A DNA stretch of 64,000 nucleotides, from positions 17,422,001 through 17,486,000 of the forward strand of contig NC_053184.1 in NCBI RefSeq assembly GCF_905163445.1, read 5' to 3'. Origin of the DNA: Pararge aegeria. Lineage: Eukaryota; Arthropoda; Insecta; Lepidoptera; Nymphalidae. Below, piece by piece: positions 56,735-64,000 of the stretch. Below the pieces are notes generated by a model. It did not search any database. It was not told the origin of the DNA and was given only the letters and a program-made list of their open reading frames with translations. Position 1 is the stretch's first letter. Every line of letters begins with the position of its first letter. Both the position numbers and the translations under genes were made by a program.

Positions 56735-56860
56735 ACGAACGTTGGTTTTGAATTTTTGAATTAATTTAATTCGGCCTAGGACCGTGGATTTTGGAACTCC
56801 CTACAAAAGACCTATGTCCAACAATGGGCTTCAATCGGTTGCAGTGATGATGATGACTTC
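56735..56860 (+). mobile_element. RTE-type LINE, 3' terminus
   Basis: 'gacctatgtccaacaatggg' reads TYVQQW in one frame, the end of an RTE-type protein, followed by 'tcaatcggttgc' and a TGATGA tail. Only the terminus remains. Confidence 0.6.
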
Positions 56861-57357
56861 TAATAAAAAAAAAAACAGCCTCGAACGCGAACTATGAAAA
56901 ATACGTAGGTACCTTGTGAGGCCATCATTATAATATCAACCGTAGCACGTCCGTTGCTGGACAGATCATTTGAAGGAAGCTGTGAAACCTACAGTCTCCC
57001 AAGATCTTGTGTCGTCAGGATTGGTCTAGTGGCTACCACTTAGCCTCCGATATATCCAACCTTATCGGCTCTTGGTGCTTTGAGACTCCAACAAAGACAA
57101 CCTTACAGAGTCCAAAATGTAAGCGGACCAGCATTCGAGCACAAGACCGACCACCGACACCGACCCGAATGCCAAGCGTGATGATTATTGGCATTACTTT
57201 GTTAGGCTTATGGCAACTTTATAATCGTATGTACCTACATACTTATATCTAGCCAAGCCATCTATCGCGCAGCGCATCGGAAAATCTCGAAGTAACAGCC
57301 GAAATTTAAAAACTCTTTTGCAACTCAATTGCCACTTTGAATAAGGTAGGTACTTTA
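56861..57357. other. Unassigned, possible old SINE/LINE pieces
   Basis: 'caccgttgctggacag'-like words near 56950 and an A-box-like 'attggtctagtggctacc' near 57020 suggest decayed retroelements. Neither is complete. Confidence 0.3.
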
Positions 57358-57725
57358 AATATATACAAAGTGTAAACGAAAACCGAAATAATACTTTACA
57401 GGCTTTAGAGGTACATTATGGACTGTCACCGAGACTCATATGTAAAACCGAAAACCTAACAGTTTTTGAGGAAAGCACTGCCATCGTTTTTACTTAAAGA
57501 AATCAAATACAGCGGAAACATCACATGCAAAATTAAAATCATGTGACTCCTATAACTTTATTAGGTACGCGTCGCGTAGTGTAGGTATTATGCGCGTGTC
57601 GGTCTTTTATCTTCAATAGGGTTGTCATAAGTAATAACTTTAAATGTTTTGAATTCGTGTGTAAGGAAAAATAAATATGCTTTTTTTTATTTAATATTTT
57701 TGTCTTATGAAATATCCTAATGCAT
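57358..57725 (-). mobile_element. MITE-like family B, copy 3
   Basis: The left end 'tatacaaagtgtaaacgaa' equals the left end of copy 1 although the core (57567-57593) is inverted relative to it. This shows that the ends are inverted repeats. Confidence 0.62.
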
Positions 57726-57764
57726 ACTTCAATATTATTTCGTAATTCTGTTACACGTTGTATA

Positions 57765-57811
57765 GACACTTTGAACTTCGTAAGTACCACACTTACGAAG
57801 TTCACTGTGTC
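57765..57811. repeat. 13-bp perfect hairpin with extended stem
   Basis: GAACTTCGTAAGT (57773-57785) and its complement (57791-57803) flank a 5-base loop. GACAC and GTGTC extend the pairing outside a 3-base mismatch. Confidence 0.7.
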
Positions 57812-58455
57812 ATCTAGTAAAATATAAAAGATCTTCAAATTGACATCAGCAACTGTAGATACGAGTTTCGTTGACTAAGCCCATACTTGAGGTTAAGTTC
57901 CATTAAGCACAATAATGGCGGCGTAACTTGGAACGCCTTACTTAACGAGATATTAATTATTATTTCTATCCTCCACTCGACACCAGCGCAACATTGGTCC
58001 AACAATCCTGATACCTACTTATTTCGCAATCTTTAATCCGCACCGCGATAAAATTGTTTTACGAATGCATGTGGCAATAGGTAGCGAGTTATTATGCACG
58101 AGAGTAACCTACCATATTATATACTTGCTTTACCATGTTATTCAATGCTACAATCGCGGAGTTTTTAACCTCTAGAGACCGCATTGACCTACAAAAACTG
58201 TTTAGCCTGTCAGCCAGTCTCCCATTGGAATAGAACAGCCAAAATCAATCAAAGTGCAAATTACACTTAGTTATGTTATGACAGTTATGCACCCTTCCTT
58301 AAAATAAGACGTTACTTTGTTTCAAAGTAATTATATCGATTACATAGATTTCCATCATCACCAGTAACTTTTGTTTCAGTGTAAATATATCAAGTACATA
58401 GCATCATTATCGTCCTACTACTGGCCCTTTACAGCCCTCCAGTTTCCTCTCACTT
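57812..58455. other. No recognised gene; unassigned
   Basis: Nothing supported. Confidence 0.4.
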
Positions 58456-58676
58456 CGGCTAGCATGGACAGGAGACAATTATCTCTCCGGGGAAAGAAAA
58501 AAATATCTCAGAGCTCAAATGGAGATAATATGCAAATAATATATATGTGTAATAATAAAACGGGGGCTAACTTCTCCTATTCCATGTTCCCGTGCTTTAG
58601 CAGATGGACACGTTAATTCTATTCCATGTCAGGGGATATTATAGGGGGATATATTTGTCTCTAGCTAGCCCTGCAG
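58456..58676 (+). mobile_element. MITE family C, nearly full copy
   Basis: Left 'ggctagcatggacaggagac' and right 'ttgtctctagctagcc' are imperfect inverted ends. The interior has 'ttcccgtgctttagcag' and 'gtcaggggatattatagggg'. Confidence 0.72.
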
Positions 58677-58679
58677 AAG

Positions 58680-59125
58680 GATTAAGGGTCGTACTCCACC
58701 ACCACATGCACGTATCCTTACGATATGTTCACCGTTATTTACATCAAGTGATATTTAACTAGCGGTGATAGCCTAGTTGGTGGGACTTCGACTTCACTTT
58801 CGGGGTTTATTTGCGTGGTAAGCAATTAAAATATCACTGGCTTCAACGGTGAAGGAAAACATCGTGAGGAAACCTGAATGCCTTCTCCATAATGTTCTCA
58901 AAGGTGTGTGGAGTCTACCAAACCACCGTGGTGGCCTATGGCCGTAACCCCTTCTCATTGTGGAAAAAGACCCGTATCCCGGTTAATGATGCTGATTATG
59001 ATAATGATGATGATTTTTAACTGCTTCATTTAAAACGCACATAACTCCGAAAATTTAAAAATGCGTTTCGGGAAATCCGAATCAAAAACCGATCCCCGTA
59101 ACTCCTTATCTTTAACTAAGGATTA
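58680..59125. mobile_element. Three SINE family 3 pieces in alternating orientation
   Basis: 58680-58760 is a minus-strand fragment. 58762-59010 is a plus-strand copy ('tagcggtgatagcctagttg' to a GATGAT tail) lacking the B box. 59012-59125 is a minus-strand head-side fragment ('aaaacgcacataactccg'). Confidence 0.75.
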
Positions 59126-59757
59126 TGAAGTTACTTAAATAATTAGAACCAAGAGACTAACAAAGCTGTTGGCAGTTGACAGCAATACAGTCACCCTTTG
59201 AGATGCCCTTCGTATATGGCTTTCTGATTGCGTTATATTCGCAAAAATAAGTCCGCCTTTGCATGCGTACAGTTACTAGCTGTCATGTTTTTATCGGTAC
59301 ATTTTCTTGTTTTCCGTGCAGCGGTAGTGTTTCTTATATTATATATTTGTTTTTGTAGTCAGTTAGCTTTCTAATTGAATAATAATTATTATGAATCTAT
59401 AACCTGATAGGTACCTACCAGTTTTAAAGTTGTTTAGTCAGAGTTTTAAGGTCTCGTTATGAAAAAATGTAAATAACAATAATAATAGACCTTTATTATC
59501 CAGGGGGAATTGTGGATTTCGGGGATCCCGTGAAAACCGACAAACAGTAAGCTGATTTTTGTGTATTTCTACTCGAATTGAGAGCGATCTAACTATAAAC
59601 TTTAGGTACCTACTGAATCCATAGAAAAACTCAATTCTACCGACATTTTTACGAACGACCATTTTTTGCTGACTAATGAAAAATGTTAGTTATTTTATAA
59701 ATAACCAGGTAGGTAATGTATGTTTTTCTTAAATTTAATAATTATTTTTGTTTATTT
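59126..59757. other. No recognised gene; unassigned
   Basis: Nothing supported. Confidence 0.4.
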
Positions 59758-60165
59758 TTTTTTAATATCCGGCATATTATGAAAAATAAGCTTAATTTGC
59801 TATACTCCGCGAAAAGCAGGAGAATCTTTATGGTGTAATTTATAATTTCATCAATCCTCAGACTCCACACCAAACGGATCGTCGGCAATGTACCCTCTAC
59901 GCACGTTTCGCTCCGAAACCGGAGCATGCTCAGGACATGTTGACTTTACATTTTTTATTAAATTTATAAATCTTAACAATTAAAAATGAATAATTGTTAA
60001 GTCTTAACTTAACTGTTTGGTGTGGAGTATAAGGATTGAAGAAATTATAAATTACACCATACAGAGTCTCCTGCTTTTCACGGAGTATAGCAAATAAAGC
60101 TTAATTTTCATAATATATCATGGATTTCCACAAAGTAACGCCTGCTTCTATCCTATGATCTCCGG
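59758..60165. repeat. Family E inverted pair
   Basis: 59770-59880 and 60013-60125 are inverted repeats of about 110 bases ('gaagaaattataaattacac' and 'ctcctgcttttcacggagta' on the plus strand at the right). The left arm extends into 'gctccgaaaccggagcatgc' and 'gtcaac'; the right arm extends to 'caaagtaacgcctgcttc'. Confidence 0.7.
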
Positions 60166-60859
60166 CATTTTAGTACGTTATGTAAAGATTTTAATGGGCT
60201 TCAGAAATCTAATATACATTGACTTTCGAGTGTCATCAAATCATTGAATTTACGAGGGGCCATAAGACGCATATCAGGTAGGTAGTTATCACCAGGTTGC
60301 TATGTAGGTTATACCAAGTAGTGCTTATTTCATTAGTCACAGTTTGTGTGTACTGAGAAGAAATTCTGCGTTACGGAAAACCTGCATACTTACCTATTTA
60401 TATTGAATTTCTATCAGTATTAAAACGAAATACCTTTGATCGCTAATCAATAAGCAAAATACGCATAAAATTTACAACAGTCTTTTTTTTAAGTCGTTTA
60501 AATAAATACTTAGCCTGCATCAAAATGGTTGATACTATTATTATAATTAAAAAAAAAAGACTTGCTATTTCAACTAGGTACCTAGGTACTCTTAGTAAAT
60601 ACACCAAAGCGTAGACGCGTGAGGAAGTATAATAAAATAACTTAAAGGTTAATATTGCAGGTTTAAGTAGCTGTACATAACTTAAAACTTACTACAAAAA
60701 CGGAGATGAAGAAAAATCCAAGTGGGGCGCACAGAAAAAAAATAACGTTCGTTTCACACACACATACAATGTACGATAAATAACAATACACAACAAATCC
60801 ACTTATGGGTTACACACAAAACAATCTAAGGTAATTTTTAATCACGTTAGATCTAATTA
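60166..60859. other. No recognised gene; unassigned
   Basis: Nothing supported. On the minus strand this would lie downstream of the GC-rich island. Confidence 0.4.
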
Positions 60860-61109
60860 CCACATTCGCGACGGGTTTACGCTTTTACGCGGGACACACG
60901 TCGATACAGTAAACACGTACACAACCTTCACGCAGCGCTTATCAGTCGCGACTGGAGAGCGAATGGCTCGCCGCTCACGCCGAGTGAGCGGGAACGCTGA
61001 GCGATTGAAGGAACGTAAAGAAAAGTGCGTTGCGCGGTACGGCTCGGCGGCGGCCGCGGCTACGGTTAAAGCCCTGATGTTCCGTATGTCAAATAATAAA
61101 AAATCATAA
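60860..61109. promoter_or_regulatory. GC- and CpG-rich island: candidate promoter and first exon
   Basis: The strongest GC/CpG peak in the window ('gcggcggccgcggctacgg'), with no repeat match. It contains the 12-bp palindrome CAGTCGCGACTG (60948-60959) overlapping a plus-strand TCAGTC that fits the insect initiator. About 20 bases downstream an ATG (60963) opens a 48-codon frame to 61109, starting MARRSRRVSGNAERLKERKE. A possible donor (GTATGT) lies at about 61083. On the minus strand the same region could be the 5' non-coding exon of the Prosap-like gene whose exon lies at 20 kb. The sequence does not decide the strand. Confidence 0.42.
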
Positions 61110-61477
61110 TTACATTCCAGTTGTTGGTGCCTATTCCACAGTTGCCATCATTCTAAATCTATAAATTATAATATTTATCTTATTTTATCTGCTAATAGTC
61201 GAGTGCATTCTCATCTGGAAACCTACGTTGTTTATATTTAGTTGTCTATATTTACTGTAGTAGTACTTAACCGTTTTATGTAAGGACCGTTTCATGCGCC
61301 AGAACTAAAAGCCTCTTCCGAGGCTTCCCATCTAATCCGATATCTATCCGTACGTTTGGTAAATAGATAATTATGTAATTATCTTCTTATCATTTAAGTA
61401 GATTTCAGATGTAACAAAAAATTAAATATATACGTATATCTCTAAACAGACATAAATAACAGACATGAATATATTGA
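61110..61477. other. No recognised gene; unassigned
   Basis: Nothing supported. Confidence 0.4.
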
Positions 61478-61765
61478 CGGCCGAGTGGCGCAGTGGGCAG
61501 CGACCCTGCTTTCTGAGTCCAAGGCCGTGGGTTCGATTCCCACAACTGGAAAATGTTTGTGTGATGAACATGAATGTTTTTCAGTGTCTGGGTGTTTATC
61601 TTTATATTATAAGTATTTATGTGTATTATATTCATAAAAAAATATTCATCAGCTATCTCAGTAGGTACCCATAACACAAGCTGCGCTTACTTTGGTGCTA
61701 GATGGCGATGTGTGTATTGTCGTAGTATATTTATTTATTTATTTATTATTTTATTTATTTATTGT
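61478..61765 (+). mobile_element. SINE family 1, complete reference copy
   Basis: Head 'gacggccgagtggcgcagtg', T-arm 'gtgggttcgattcccac', body 'gtgtgatgaacatgaatg', 3' block 'gatggcgatgtgtgtattgt', tail of TTTA units (61728-61765). This is the best-preserved family 1 copy here. Confidence 0.93.
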
Positions 61766-62157
61766 CTACATTTACCCCTCTGTGATTATCATTTCGTTTT
61801 ATTATAAGCATTGTTATAATTATATCATTTACAATTTTGACAACCGCAAGTTCAGGGGCGTATCTACCTTACAGCTGGGACGGTTAGTATCCTGGGGCAC
61901 TAAGCTCGAGGGTCCCCTCAGACTCCATCGTTCCATCGTTCGAAAAAGAGGCCTATAAAATATTCTTTTAATAAAGGCAGTGAATGAATGAATGACAAAT
62001 GAAGTATGTCTTTTTAATTGGAGGCGACTAGTTACTACATTATGAGAGATATTTATAAGTAGGTACATCCTAAAAATAGGAATGACAGTTTTGAAATAAA
62101 ACGTCAGCTAGGTATATCAAAATAATACAGCTTTTACCGGTGTTTGTAACAATTGAC
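61766..62157. other. No recognised gene; unassigned
   Basis: Nothing supported. Confidence 0.4.
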
Positions 62158-62402
62158 GACGGCCGAGTGGCGCAGTGAGCAGCGACCCTGCTTTCTGAGT
62201 CCAAGGCCGTGGGTTCCATTCCCACAACTGGAAAATGTTTGTGTGATAAACATGAATGTTTTTCAGTGTGTGGGCGTACTATATATTATTATTTATATGT
62301 ATATTATTCATAAAAATATTCAACAGTCATCATAGTACCAATTGCACAAGCGACGCTTACTTTGGAAATGGATGGCGATGTGTGCAAGGTCGTAAAAAAA
62401 AA
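62158..62402 (+). mobile_element. SINE family 1, nearly complete
   Basis: Head 'gacggccgagtggcgcagtg' and B box 'gtgggttccattcccac' with one change. Body in order; the 3' end is diverged and ends in an A run. Confidence 0.92.
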
Positions 62403-62470
62403 TATTAGTGTAAAACCCCACATCTTATTATTCATAGTAGGTATTTAGTTTAGTTTAAGCAGGGCCTCAA

Positions 62471-62718
62471 TTTTTTTTTATTAGTGGGTAGGTTAGGTTG
62501 TTTAGGCATATGTTATTGATCCCAATTCTGCTATTTCAATTATTTCTCAATGATCGCACTGTTAGGGTTATGGAAATTATATAACCCCATACCCGTAATG
62601 GATTTGTATGCTGTATAAACACGCTTAGCAGAGGTAATTCAAAAATTATAAATTCCAAAATATTTCGGGATTCGAATCCGGTACCTCCGGCTTATAAAAT
62701 CACAGCGCCTGGGAGGTC
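62471..62718 (-). mobile_element. SINE family 2, diverged
   Basis: T-tail at the left, reversed B box 'gggattcgaatccgg' and head end 'cagcgcctgggaggtc' at the right. The body is strongly diverged. Confidence 0.65.
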
Positions 62719-63271
62719 AATAATAGCGATGTTGTAATGCACGCAGCTACTATAACTATGAGAGTTTATTTCCTAAGCGATCACCTACTTTCCACCGGTG
62801 TTTGGAGAAATGATTGACGATACCCCGAGAAAGGTAAACATCTGATATAAAGCTCGCTAAGCTGTTTCAACGTAATGTAACCCTTACATTAAATAGTTAA
62901 GGTTTAAAATTGTTTAAAGATATTAACAATGCGCTCACTTTGATTTTGTTCGCTCAGCTTCCTTTAATTTACGCAAGTGGCCATTGAAGACTCCAGTTGC
63001 TGTATTCTGTAACTTTCGAACGGTCGACTTCGTACAAAACGCTTTGAATCCTTCGATCACTTATTTACTAATACTAATATTCCGCATCTTCGTCGTTTTT
63101 TTATTTGTTATTACCTATTTTCAGTTCTGATTTTCATAAAGTTCGGTAAAGGCATCGGCTTGCATTCGAAAGAGTTTCATTAATTCCGGAAAGTTTAAAG
63201 ATTTCTTCGGGAATTAATTAGTGAACATTTAAGTATTGAAATATTCGAGTACTAACAAAAAAAAAACCTAT
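62719..63271. other. No recognised gene; unassigned
   Basis: Nothing supported. Confidence 0.4.
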
Positions 63272-63392
63272 CCGCACTGGACCAGCGTGGTGGATTACGG
63301 TATTAACCCCTTCTCATAATGGGATGAGATTATAGGGGGAAGAGACCTGTGCACTGTTGTGGGCCAGTAATGGGTGGTTGTAATGATGATCA
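63272..63392 (+). mobile_element. SINE family 3, 3' end
   Basis: 'ccgcactggaccagcgtggt' to 'gggccagtaatgggtgg' and a TGATGA-like tail. Confidence 0.72.
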
Positions 63393-63663
63393 CAAAGCTT
63401 TATAAGGGTTTTTGAGGCATCAAAATCTGGAACAATTTCTTTCAATAACATCCTTACAATTTTATTCGTATTTAATTTTATATGTAGGTATAACATCGTT
63501 TTTTTTTTGTTAACCTGGTTTTATATTTGTATGTACAATAAAGACTTTTTCTTCTTCTTTTTTATTCTTAGTAAAAAAACCATGATTATTTATGAACTAA
63601 AGTTAAATACTAACCAACTTTGATAGTCTCATTTTTTCACTGTAAAAACGGCTGTTGACGTTG

Positions 63664-63880
63664 GACGGTCGATTGGCCCAGTGGGTACAGAACACAAACT
63701 CTGACAGTGATTTATTATGTTGGAAGTTCGAGGTTCGATTCCCGGCAGGGTCAAGTTGGGAATTTATTATTTCTGGACTTTCTCTGATCTGGCCTGGCGG
63801 CTTCGGCCGTGGCTAGTTACCACCTTATGGTAATTAGCGATAGCTTTAGAGCCTTTGTCAAACCACCCAAACGTGAAGTC
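63664..63880 (+). mobile_element. Chimeric SINE: family 1-like head on family 2 body
   Basis: The head 'cggtcgattggcccagtggg' is of the family 1 type. After the B box 'aggttcgattcccggcaggg' the body is family 2 ('ttgggaatttattatttctg', 'gcttcggccgtggctagtta'). Truncated 3'. Confidence 0.75.
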
Positions 63881-64000
63881 GCGGGAAATAGCGAGTTTAA
63901 TGATATAATATATATATAACAACTAATAAAGTGCGTGTAGGAAAACATTGTTTATTATACGAAAAGAATTTTTCATCTATGCTATTTTTTCCTAGATTTG

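Noticed and set aside
61478..61550. Possible tRNA gene
   Set aside because: It is the head of SINE family 1; the same sequence with the same downstream body occurs at over ten loci.
1..64000. CRISPR array, prokaryotic operons, phage or plasmid features
   Set aside because: All repeats fit eukaryotic SINEs, LINEs, MITEs or microsatellites; there is no regularly spaced repeat array or dense gene layout.

Overview
This window looks like non-coding, transposon-rich DNA from a butterfly or moth (Lepidoptera). The background is AT-rich. It is crowded with tRNA-derived SINEs, hAT-type MITEs and Jockey-, CR1- and RTE-like LINE ends of the kinds familiar from lepidopteran introns. I cannot name the species. 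Family names are from memory and pattern recognition; no database was searched.

Only one convincing protein-coding exon is present: 19908-20061 on the minus strand. It encodes about 51 residues and matches the N-terminal SPN (Shank/ProSAP N-terminal) domain of the scaffold protein Prosap/Shank. It has an acceptor and a donor, and its GC content is far above its surroundings. If this is right, most of the window is intron or 5' region of that gene. No ankyrin, PDZ or SAM exon is visible downstream of it (below 19.9 kb). A second GC-rich, CpG-rich island at 60.86-61.11 kb has promoter or first-exon character. It could be the 5' exon of the same minus-strand gene about 41 kb upstream, or the start of a plus-strand gene.

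The rest is layered repeats. SINE family 1 has a tRNA-like head, a body ending in a conserved block, and a TTTA-rich tail (13 loci). SINE family 2 has a tRNA-like head beginning 'acctcc.tggcgcagtgg' (about 10 copies). SINE family 3 has a 'gcggtgatagcctagttgg' head and a TGATGA tail (about 10 loci). A hAT-type MITE family with CAGTGGCGTGCA ends has five copies with perfect 8-bp target duplications. One copy contains a TA-flanked mariner-type MITE. Three further MITE-like families, a 5'-truncated frameshifted Jockey-type LINE at 34.05-35.7 kb and many LINE 3' ends fill most of the remainder.

The items most worth following are a 31-bp near-perfect hairpin at 38.63 kb, the GC-rich island at 61 kb, a duplicated 20-mer combining POU, forkhead and CRE-like motifs near 7.9-8.05 kb, a 9-bp-period minisatellite at 11.1 kb open on both strands, and several nested insertions that give a relative order of transposon activity. 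I found no clear new multi-gene system.
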